Positions 10,736 to 21,500 of a stretch of DNA of 64,000 nucleotides are shown one piece after another (position 1 is the first letter of the stretch; the number at the start of each line of letters is the position of its first letter). The DNA comes from Branchiostoma floridae. Taxonomy: Eukaryota; Chordata; Leptocardii; Amphioxiformes; Branchiostomatidae. A program made the position numbers and the translations under genes. The stretch spans positions 13,770,240 through 13,834,239 of the forward strand of contig NC_049983.1 in NCBI RefSeq assembly GCF_000003815.2, given 5' to 3'. Below the pieces are notes generated by a model. It saw only the letters and a list, made by a program, of their open reading frames with translations. It was not told where the DNA came from and did no database searches.

Positions 10736-13700
10736 ATGAAGGTTCTGCTGCTTTTGTTTACCATCACTGTAGCTTCTGCCGTTACGCGCTTTGATGGGTA
10801 AGTGATATATTCTTTCTTCACATCGAAATCGGTTTTTACCTATTTCCTCATGGAAAGTAGCATATATCAAGTACATATGCCATTGACCCGTTTTTGTATC
10901 CCATTCCCAGCTATAAAGGCCGAAGCCTGATTGACTAGATGCTGCATGTAGTAACTATTAGTAGTAACTATAGTAACTAGTAGTTAGCTGCATAAGGGTA
11001 GTTTGTGAGAACGGTATCAGATTCCGGTGAGGGAGTGTCCCTTTTTTTCACTTTTTCACCCCAGAGAACAAGTGCTGCGAGTTATTCCTCAAGATGAGAG
11101 CCAACTTCAGGAACTGGCGAAGCTGGCGATGACAGACGTCAGGGTCGGTACTTAAGGTCCTACAGTTCTTAATGATGTCACGTTACACTATTTCACCGCA
11201 CTTCATATCCGGAGTTCTTGATTCTTTTTCTTTGTTTCCTCCATGAGCGCATTTGTATTAAAATGAACCTTGTTCGACTATTTGTTCGTTGGTCGGTTGG
11301 CCATTTATTAATCGATTTTACGTTGTGTAATATAGCCGATTCTGTCTATTTTGTTTGGCTGAATACGTGAGCTAAGATGAAGAAACTTTGTAACATTTCA
11401 GCTGGATTTCTGGAAAAGCCCAGGTGGGCTGTTCCGTCCTGTGGATGTGCGTGTGCCCAAGAACTTCCTCATGCACATCAAGAACCTGTTGGGTAATACT
11501 GGAATACAGTACACGGTAGGGGACAAGAGATCTATTGAATAAACAAAGACGAATGTTTTTGATATATCGATCGAAATACGTGTACAATTATGTAATCTTG
11601 TAAATAAAACGCCATGAAAGGTACAAGAAAGTCAAGCACTTCGGAAATGCTCCTTTTGAGATATTTATCTGTCATCCCAAAAAGCTTTGGAGAGGATTAG
11701 GGTCCGAGAAAATCACATATTTCGGTACTGCAGCGGGGGTATGTTATCCGGGAGTTTGACCCTTTGTTATCTTGTGACTAACCAGGTGATGATCGACGAC
11801 CTTCAACAACTTATCAACAACCAAACGTCAACTTCGATCCCCAACGAGTTTGACTTCGATCAATACAACAGTTATGAGGATGTAGGTACAGTAGGATACG
11901 AACTTTCAAGTATTTTGCTGTATTCAATTATGACTATTGGTCATAACTCTACTAGTAAACCTAACAAGCAACATGTACGGCGTAGTCCGATGGTCAAGCT
12001 TATCTATTGTTTACGGTGGTGTTCATGGAGGCGCTTATTTTTTTAACTTCTATTTGACGTTTTTGAGAAAAAATTCACGCCCAACGCAAAAAAAGTGGTC
12101 TATAATCACCAAACATTACCAACACAGATATGTAGATGAACGTTCATGCTGATATGTAAGAATGCTTGGTGTGTGTCAAGGTATGTTTTTGTTTGACTTG
12201 TATACTAGATGTCCCTCAGTCTGTAAAGGGGTTTTCGTTTTTGTCTATGGCTAGACGTAACTGACATTGATTTTGACACTGTGGCTAATCTGCCATGCTC
12301 ACCTTCTACTGACAGATCAATGCGCAGCTGCAGGACTTCACTGATAAGTACAGCAGTCTGACTACTCTCATCAAGATCGGCGTCTCGCACGAGTCCCGAG
12401 ATATCTACGCTATTAGGGTATACCTTTCGCTTGTTTACACACTTCCTTGGTTTCTTGCAACTGTGGATATGAGTACTGCGAGTTTGCTGTTGTTATCATG
12501 ACTGTACTAGCTGATTCATGGTAGAGCTTTGCAACGCATTGGTTCGTGATACAGTCCTCATAAACAAAGATCTGTTTAACATTTCGTCTGTGTTACAGCC
12601 GATTGTTATTTCATCGAGTAATACCTAATAAAAGTATAGACACACAAGGTACATATTATTTAGTTGTCATAGGCTATTGTCATAGTATGAATCAATGAAT
12701 GAATGAATTTTATCAACGTGTCATGCGTAGAACGCCCAGCCCACGTGGGCTTATAAGACACACACAATACAAATCATAATTGAACAAAGGATATTATAAC
12801 ATAAAAGACCGTCAGGAACATAATCGGTATCGGGTAACAGCCATAATCACCAAAATTAAACCATCAAACAAGTAAATCGATGTGTGCTTGCAATTTCATT
12901 TTCACGTTTCTGCAAAGGATACGAACCCTAGACGTTTTCATCAAAGTAGATAACTTAAGACTTATCAAATCCTGTATCATCACACAGGTGGGGAGTGCTG
13001 GTACCAACAAACCCGCCATTTTCCTGGAGGGACAGATCCACGCCCGGGAATGGATCGTGTCTGCCACGCTGCTCTACAACATCAAGTTCGTAAGTACAGG
13101 TTCAAACCTACGAGATACTGAAAGCAAATAAGAACTTTGACATGATTATGCTTATGGTGTTAGACTTTCAGTTGTGAGCAAAGATTGACGGGCGTACATG
13201 CTGAAAATACGTCCGTTTAGTTGGGAAGGGAGCGGGCATACGGTCACACTGACGAAAGATAACGGGCGTTATCCGAATGGTCTGACCGTTTCCAAAGTCA
13301 TATCCGGTTGCTTGAGTAATTGCTATTTGGCGTATCTTATTACCTGGATGTCTAAACTTTTTCGAGACTTGAGTGAATGTTTGAAAGCATTACCAAAGCG
13401 AATATATATTTCCCTTGTAGTTGCTGGAAGGTTACGGTACGGAGGACCGCATCACTAAACTGATGGACGAAGTGGACTTTTACTTCCTTCCAGTCGCCAA
13501 CCCGGACGGATACGTCTACACACGGACTACTGTAAGACATAGATTTGGTTGTGTCAACGATATAGTTAAGTTAATTTCACTTTGTTTTATCTTATGTGCC
13601 TTGATCAGAAGTATTGACAGACAATTAATTTTTCGTCTCTCCACAGAACCGAATGTGGCGTAAAACTCGGTCCGGTCCAATTGATGGTTGTTACGGAGTG

Positions 13701-15687
13701 GATCCCAACAGGAACTGGAATGATCATTTTGGAGGTGTGTCCTTACTCTCCAAGCGAAGATTCGGCTCCGGCTGTTTCTTTTTTGACGTGATTTAAACGT
13801 TTTTGTCGGGCTTTCTATTTTGTACTGCATGTATTGTCCTCTCTTCCTTTGGAGGTGACCGCTATCAACCAGCTGATAATTCTGTGACTTTTATTCATGC
13901 CTACCGGTTGGTCCACACTGCCTAAATCACGTCAAAAACAGCCAGAGCCGATCATCTTCTTGAAGAGTAGCGTGCTCTATATAAATAAGTGTGCCCTATA
14001 CATTTGGAATAAAATTTAGGACGAAATCGTTTAGATTTAGTCGTAATGCACTGTCTTATCTTTGCTTCTGTCAATGACAATTTAGGCCAAACACTGCCAA
14101 GAACATGCCGTTTGTCATTAAGAGAAACTTTATCTTCCTCTTCAAATGACGTGTTCTTGATTTCCCAGACCCTGGTGCCAGCAACAACCCCTGCTCAGAC
14201 ACCTACCACGGACCCAGCGCCTTCTCCGAGGTCGAGACAAAGTCACTGTCAAACTGGGTTTTGGAGAACGGCAAAAACATCAAGGCGTACCTGGCCGTCC
14301 ACTCCTACTCCGAGATGTGGATGAGTCCGTACGGCTGGACCCGTGACCTACCTCCGGACTACGAGGACCAGGTTTACTACGTTTACTTGCACCCAATTCC
14401 GTTGATCCGTTTCGAATTCCATCTCTTGACCACTACGAAATAACTAGCTCTCCAGTTATGAAATTTTGTTGGTTTTACTGTGTTCTGCAGTGTACCAGGT
14501 CCTACAGATATTATAGGTGTTTAACTCTTTACTATCTTTTTACAATGGCTGATTTTTGTGGCCGAGTAACTGCGGTCTTTCCCCCTGTAGAATGACCTTG
14601 GTGGGAAGGCCGTTAGCGCCATAAGGGAAGTGCATGGACTGAATTTTAAGCATGGATCTATCGCCGACGTCATCTGTAAGTACAATAAAGGGCACAACAC
14701 ACAAGTTTTATGAAATACTTATAGTTGTGTTTATTTTGTCCTATCCAGAGCCTGCTGTCGACGTCTGTCTGGCAACGTTTTACTCTTTTTGATGGTATCG
14801 ATTATGCTTCTCCACAAGAGCAGAAACTAGGACGACGTGTTTATGTTTTAAGCAAACAGTTCCTGAACTTAAGCAGCTATATAAACTTTTCAGACGATAG
14901 GAAAAAAAAAGGTTTGTTAGTATAATTCTCTAAATAGTTCTAATATTTGACCACAACGTTGTCGAACAGTTCTGTCTTTTCATGTGCGAGTGTGATATAT
15001 CACGTGTTTGGTACTTTGTTTCAGACGTTACGTCAGGGAACAGCGCGGACTGGGCCTACACCGAGGCGGGCATCAAGTACGCCTACGCCATCGAGCTGCG
15101 CGACAAGGGGCGGTACGGCTTCGTGCTGCCTCCCGACCAGATCAAGCCTTCAGCCGAAGAGTTCTTCGCAGCGCTTCTGGTCAGTATCTCGAAATGTGGA
15201 AAGCAAACAAGCAATGCACATCACATTTATATTCATACAAACGGGACAATTATGTCTAGAGAAGAACGTGTCAGTGACTTGAAGATGTCATCAAGTTTCT
15301 GTTGTAGATGCATGGGCAAACTTTAACTTAACTTTTTTTTCTTTTCGGTATTTGTCCCAGAACTCAGATGTTCTGGGTTCGAATCCTGCCATGCTACCGA
15401 TCTTGTGCCCTTGGGAAAAGCGCTTTAATGGCACGACTCTCCTCACTCCATCCAGGTGTAAAATGGGTGACTGACTTAGGTTGGGAACGTAAATTCGTGA
15501 AGGGCGGTGGAAGGTATTGGGATGGGCTCCTTCCAATGCTGTGCCGGAAACATAGCGGATAACAAATCACTGGCCCACAGACTATATGACTACCTTCACT
15601 ACTACCGTTTTGATAGCTGGATTTTGACTGACGTTTTATTCATTCTAGGTGGTGGCCGAGCATATCGCTATTGAGTTCTATACCTGA
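10736..15687 (+). CDS. Carboxypeptidase A-like zinc metallopeptidase (M14A), gene copy 2
   Basis: Twelve exons: 10736-10797, 11065-11143, 11402-11515, 11786-11881, 12316-12417, 12988-13089, 13421-13531, 13647-13734, 14169-14371, 14591-14675, 15025-15179, 15649-15687, giving 411 residues. Every intron has the same phase and position as in copy 1, so this is a tandem duplicate. A signal peptide ([15 protein letters not shown]) precedes a propeptide and the catalytic domain. Zinc ligands are His169, Glu172 and His296; Tyr348 and Glu371 complete the active site. The specificity position 255 equivalent is Ala355, an A-type pocket. Two differences from copy 1 stand out. Exon 8 lacks a six-residue insertion between GP and CYG. 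The linker before the mature enzyme contains no Lys or Arg through all of exon 4, so the usual tryptic activation site is missing. It is a secreted digestive-type enzyme by family. Confidence 0.95.
12688..12710. repeat. GAAT tetranucleotide repeat
   Basis: Short (GAAT)n run in intron 5 of carboxypeptidase copy 2, opening ATCAATGAATGAATGAATTTT. Such runs often mark the 3' end of a non-LTR element, but no reverse-transcriptase coding sequence is visible next to it. Confidence 0.4.
13746..13967. mobile_element. 222-bp MITE-like element with TA target duplication, in intron 8
   Basis: The ends are imperfect inverted repeats about 45 bp long: CTCTCCAAGCGAAGATTCGG on the left against the complement of the right end, CTCTTCAAGAAGATGATCGG. 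Both arms continue through GGCTGTTT...GACGTGATTTA. TA flanks each side (13744-13745, 13968-13969). No coding capacity. Confidence 0.7.
15340..15600 (+). mobile_element. tRNA-derived SINE fragment in intron 11
   Basis: Contains an exact RNA polymerase III B box, GGTTCGAATCC (15376-15386). A conserved block follows, ACCGATCTTGTGCCCTTGGG (about 15396-15415), shared with the SINE at 60738-61272 along with the next ~40 bp. No convincing A box was found, so the copy is probably truncated or decayed at its 5' end. Ends are approximate and no target duplication was identified. Confidence 0.6.
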
Positions 15688-15764
15688 GTTCTGGCATGGC
15701 TCTGGACAAGACGTGGTGCATCACGTACCTCATCATACAGAAGATTTAAAAAATCCTATCGACC

Positions 15765-15905
15765 AGAGGGTTTATCCATTTTGTCCAGAACTACTAGAAG
15801 ACGAATATAGATTTTTGATTGTATGTCCCAAATATCCAGAACTGATAGAGGACGAATATAAATGTATGATTGCATGTCCCAAATATTCTGATATACGTCA
15901 TTCAT
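15765..15905 (+). pseudogene. Probable LINE reverse-transcriptase C-terminal remnant with internal duplication
   Basis: The frame here contains two in-frame 51-bp copies (15784-15834 and 15835-15885), translating to PELLEDEYRFLIVCPKY and PELIEDEYKCMIACPKY. The pattern EDE-hydrophobic-CPKY followed by an Arg-containing stretch resembles the cysteine-rich C-terminal tail of many non-LTR retrotransposon polymerases. It begins 78 bp after the stop codon of carboxypeptidase copy 2 and would fall in its 3' UTR. The identification is by motif only. Confidence 0.4.
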
Positions 15906-18112
15906 CGTGCACAAGGCTATCATCTTATATACATGTACAAGGACTCATCACAATGGTTTAAATATCAAATTTAAGTACAAAATGACATGTGACAACCCCT
16001 GCATGGTATACATGGAAGCTTTAGATGTTAGAAATTCCTCCAATAATTGTAAAAGTCCATACTCATCCCATACTACACACTCTTTGTATTACTTTAGTTA
16101 ATATTAGTCCTATGGGACTGCAGTCATGTACCATTAGATGTCATTCTTTGTACCTTGTACAATTGATATGCAATTATAAGTTATATCTCCCTTTCTCTAT
16201 AAAGCATCTACTTTATCAGACAAAGCTTAGTGCTTTAGCTTTAACAATATGGGTATGATGTAAACTACGAATGCAGAAAATGTTGAAACGTCTTGTTTTT
16301 TAACTTGGTGTCAAATTGAATTATTTAACATTTGTAGTGAACTCACAACCAGCCAGCTTCAACTTTGATTTTGCGACAAGATTCCATAAAACACAAACTC
16401 CGCGAAGTAATTATGGTATTTACGGTGTGGGCTGAAGTGTTTGATACCCACTTTGACATGCCAAATTTCACACAAAACTAGGCAGTCTCGTTTCAGACAA
16501 AGGGTGTAGCAAACTAACATCTATCTTCGTTTTTATGAGGTCACTACGTCCTATTGTTCAGTTTCAGAAGATGATGTGGCATAACTCCCCAAAACTGGCA
16601 ATATTGGTGCGCGGATGCCATTCATAAGATTATGTCAGGGTGGTCTTATACTGAACAGTACAGGGCATGGATCTTCACATTGTGTCTTGACTTGAAAGTT
16701 CCTCAGCAGTCCATTACAAGATTTACTCCTAACGTAATTGGTACGATTGGTGGTTTTAATGATGGTTGATGGACCCCATGCGGCGTGTTGGTACCGCCCA
16801 GCTCCGGGGTGCACCGTGTTGCCGGGGGCCAAGCTAATTACTTCGTCAGTTTTGCGCCATGTCTTGCCTGAGGGGGCCACACAAGGTCATGCCACACGGG
16901 GAGGGGAGGGGGGCAGCTTGATTGGTTTCTGAAGCGGCAGTAGTGCACCTGTTCAGCACCCAGCAGTCTTCCGTGGGACCGCTTCTAGGGCCGTTATGTG
17001 AGGCCGGCCTTGTCAGGGACATTCCGTGTGAATACGTTTATGTCAACTTTCGTAACGGATCAAGTAGAGTTTTTCTTTCTTTCTAGAGAGACCATCTAAG
17101 TTATTGTCTCATCTCTCTAACTAGTCAAACTTAGGTTAAGTATGTTGATCTGATTGCTGTTGAACTTAATTCATGACTTCTTCCTACATAAGAAGACGGT
17201 TTGTGCGATCGCAGCATACATCTGCATAGTCTGACTCCCGCCACGCTTTCTCATGACCCCAGGTGTATGGTGCGTTATTCCTGTTGCCACCATAAAAATA
17301 CTAAAAAGTTACTAATATCATTTCAGATTTCCCCATATCCCATATTTGCAGTAAGTTCACTTTCCCCCAAGACAAAACTGTAGGTCCATCCACTATTGTT
17401 TTACTAAACTTGCAAGTTAATAGACATGTCTTCAGATAGAATTCCTTGTACATGTACATGTATGTGCAATTTGTGCCAGAAGCCAGAGTCTTAACGCCGC
17501 TATGACTTGAGAACCTTCCTACACCTGGGTTGAATCAAAGCGGTTTAGCCGCACACACACCACTTCTACTGTGGGGATTTCTTCCGGTGAGCTAAGTCTT
17601 CAATCTTCGGACTTTTCTGGGCAGGGGGTCCGAACACAATCAGAACATGGCATCAAGGTAACTTTCCCTCCCCCATGTTTTGGAGATAGAAATCCACAAA
17701 CTGCTGTGCGGTGCCAACGACCCTTCGAAGGGGAGGAACGGAACGAACTGGAAAGTAATACTTTGCTGAGACTGTACATGTGTGTGCCGTGTAGGACTCA
17801 AAGGGGAAGTCTTGGACTTGCTCGCGTACACACGCGCAGATGAACGCACACACGTTGGCACGCACACACGTGCGCACACACACACACACATACTGACACA
17901 CACTCGATCGCACGCACACGCACATTTAATGCGATTGCAACACACTCTATATGATAGACAACTGACTACAGGCGTCCTCTCCGCTATCTCGGCCACACTG
18001 TGATCTACACGGAAACATGGTAAATCATTCAGGTACTTTTGCATTTATAAGTGACGTTGCCACTTGTGCTATACCACAAATCACATAGCCCATTAAACAA
18101 CACAGATCAAAA
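15906..18112. other. Intergenic region between carboxypeptidase copy 2 and Wnt7
   Basis: I see no gene. The stretch is mostly AT-rich unique-looking sequence. The only clear structure is the CA-rich microsatellite near 17826-17930. Short open frames here lack splice or family support. Confidence 0.6.
17826..17930. repeat. CA/CG dinucleotide microsatellite
   Basis: Degenerate (CA)n run broken by CG steps (CACACACGTGCGCACACAC and similar). It explains the Val/Cys-rich open frames on the complement here. Confidence 0.9.
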
Positions 18113-18118
18113 TTTATT
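18113..18118 (-). terminator. Candidate polyadenylation signal of Wnt7
   Basis: TTTATT on the plus strand is AATAAA on the coding strand, about 410 bp after the Wnt7 stop codon (18528-18530). Nearest good hexamer; not otherwise supported. Confidence 0.4.
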
Positions 18119-18527
18119 CATCTGGTAAGGGGCTGTTTTCTTTCTCACTGTGGCTTAATAGAGCTAATTTAACTATTCCTATACCTACAAAGGAGAATTG
18201 CTTCAACGAGTCGCACGAAACAGATTCACTTCGAACGTCGAGACTCTTGACGCTTGACCCTACGGAACTGCACAACATCTTCTTTTATATACAAAATAAT
18301 ATCCATTGGATTCAGCCTCACAGAAATACGAGTTCATTCTTACCACTGGAAGTACGTCCATCAGTAGGAAGCTATATTACATCCATATTGTCGCTTCACT
18401 GTACACTATAGGAACTTTGGGCGATCAAGTCCAACTTTCTTGTCAACATATCATGATTGTTCTGTGAAGGTGACCAATAATCTATGACGCCAGTTTGGTC
18501 AAATCATTTGCAACGTCATGGTCGTGA

Positions 18528-21500
18528 TTATTTGCAGGTGTACTCCTCGGTCCGCTCACTGCACTGGTTACACTTGACGTAACAGCACCAGTGGAACTTA
18601 CAGTTACATTGCCACGTCTTGACGAACTGGTGCGTGTTGTAGCCCCTCCCGCAGCACATCAGGTCACACCCGTCCTGGTACGGGCTGGTCCGGTTGCACC
18701 TCCGTCCGTGTGTCCCGAGCGACCCTGTTGCCTCGTCACGCTCGCAATAGTTCGGTGACCCGCGCAGGTACACCAGGGAAATCTCGCGAGGTTTCTCGAA
18801 GGTCCGAGAATTTTTCAGTTTCAGAAACGTCGGTCTTCGCGTACGCCTGGCGCGAACGGCCTCCACGAGCTGGGCATCGTGGTGGTACTTCTCCTTCAGG
18901 ATGTTGCCGACTTCTCGGAACCGTGGGAGAGTAATCCAACATGTCTTCATGGTGCAGGAGCCTGAGACACCGTGGCACTTACACTCCAGACGGGTGTGCT
19001 GGTCAATCACCTACAGGGGAGAACACCAGGCGTTAGACAGCAGAGAAGAGGACAGCAGTAAATTGTTTTGTTAAACCTAAAACAGTTGGAGCAATTGTGT
19101 TGCCACACGGTTGCCCGAGATCATCTGAGTGTTCTTGATCAAAGAGTACATCTTTATGAAATGTTGAAAGACGTCTATTGTTGCTCCAGTATGTGATATC
19201 CCTAAATACAAAGCAAAGACTATCATTTCAACCAATTGTGACATCGCCTACATAAAAGCATAAAAAATGCATTTTGCGATACTTTTTTTTATGAAGCAAA
19301 AGAACAGCGTAGTTAACGTTGCATACAGCGTGCCAAAAACGGCATCAGGCTCACAACAAAGCAACAAACTATGACAGCAGTATTTAATACGTCACACCTT
19401 ACATTACGATTACAGGACACAAAGAAAGGGAACTATCTGCATTCTACGCGAAATTTTGAACCAAAATGTTGTATACACCTTCCTACCAGCCTCATTGTTG
19501 TGGAGGTTCATCAGGGCCCGCGCGTTCTGCTCCACCTCCCGGGCGTCCACGAACTTCTTGCAGAAGCGGAGCCCGTACTTGACGTCGGCGGAGCAGCCGC
19601 CCCACTTCCAGCCCTCGTCGTTCAGGTCGCCCTCTTTCGTGCGATCACAGCCGCAGTCAGAGATGTTACCCTGGCTGGAACAGTAGCACATGATGGTTAG
19701 ACACATGGCGGGATGACAGAAAGGTTTACCATGGAAGCTCTGCTCTGCCAATACCTGAGGAAAGTATTGTTATCTACGCAACTCTGTTCAAGGAAGGTTG
19801 ACAAGAGAACCTCATTGCTCTATCATGTTTATCATAATTCTATAGCTAGTTGAGCAAAAGCTGAAATTCTGTCTTGAGGATTAGACGAATGGGGGAAAAT
19901 AGCATTAACAAGACTTTGAACTTATTTGTGACATCCAACAGTCCTCGCCTCAAACATGCTTTGACTACAAATAACAAACTTGGCCTCTCAAGTGTATCAA
20001 CATATGTTATTTGTTGAAATGATAAAGACAAGTCCCGTTTTAGAGAAGAGCGTAAACTACGTATAACCTTCGGGACTGCAACTTTCGTGTCTGCAGAGGG
20101 AAATGCGGGAAGAGTTGCCTACCTGCAGGCTGTGACGATAGCGTGCACTAGCGCCGCCGAGCTGATGGCGTACGTAAAGGCAGCTTCCTTGCTTCCTGCA
20201 CGGAACATAGAAAACAATATACGTTTATATTGACTTCACTTGATATCTCTTAACGGTTCATCTTTCTTTACTTTTCTTTACAAATCATTACTTTATAATT
20301 TTATCAGTCAAGAAATCGTTCTGACATCAACAATATGTAACACAGTTCAACCAAGGCGCCATGTGGTCAAGTTTTCTTCAGTACGATTCCATTGACATTT
20401 TACCCAAAATTCAAACTTAAAAATCGCCCCACGTAGGATACTTTTTCCCTAGCTTTCTTATTATCGTATCACTAAGTGTTAGCTGTGTTTCCATTGTTAA
20501 ACAGTACAGTCAAAGGATTGTTCGTCTTTGACCAAATATTATGCCTTTGGCACCATGAGATCAGTGTCTACAATAAACCTGGCAAGCGCACATCGCGCGC
20601 TGCTTCGACTCGCTCCTCCAACAAAACAACGTCTGAAGTCTGGAGAAAATTGTGTGGGAGGGAAAGGTCTTGTGTTTTTAACCTCGACCCGGAGAGATTC
20701 ATCGTGTACTTGCTGTCCGCGAGGTATAAAGAAGACATTACACACTGTAAGGCCGTCTCCAGGGCCGAGCGTGTCATCCGCGAAACAATCCCTCTCAACA
20801 GATGCGGAGGAAATGAAAAATCGACGTCTTTGTCGCCAAAACAAACATGCACCACAAGTAAAGTTGGCTAAAATACTCTCTTCAGTAGGTCGGGGGCAAG
20901 TGAGGTGAGTAGGTCCTGTGAGTTAGCAAACTGAGGGGAGAGCCAACTGCGTTACCCGAACAAACGACAATGTTGCCTCTTTTAGTGGATGTTTGTTCTA
21001 CCCCTTCTGCAAACATCTGTGAACCGATGAAGAAATTTTATCTGAAGAAGGCTCTGTGAGCAGTGCAAATAGTTTACGTTCTTCTGAGCTTGGAAGAAAT
21101 TGACAATGTCTTTAAGAAGATTATCATAAGGGCCTAGAGAAATAGGATTTGGATTTCCTTTAATTGGTTAGCGCTACGGCTTAGCGCAGCTGTGGCTGCC
21201 AAGTTACTGACATCGGCGCGCTATCCCAGGGAAAACCGAAAAATGTGATCTCACCAAGATAGCTAGTAGCACATTGCACCCCTGTGTTATTATGCAAAAC
21301 ATGGCCTACGGTTTTGAGACTAGGTCAGTAGTCTGGTGTACGAGTTAAATGATTAACTCATTCGACGTTTGAAGAAGTGAAGGCGAAGAGTACCGCAAAA
21401 TGGAAAATGTCCACGGTGATTCGACTTGGAGGTTTGAGTGAGAAAATGGACCGTCTGCGATGATTCTAAGTTCGCGACTAAAACTGGCATGCAGGGTTTT

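Noticed and set aside
20476-20908. 131- and 126-residue overlapping open frames in the Wnt7 exon 2-3 intron
   Set aside because: No domain, no splice context and open frames on both strands in the same place. Consistent with chance in GC-richer intron sequence.
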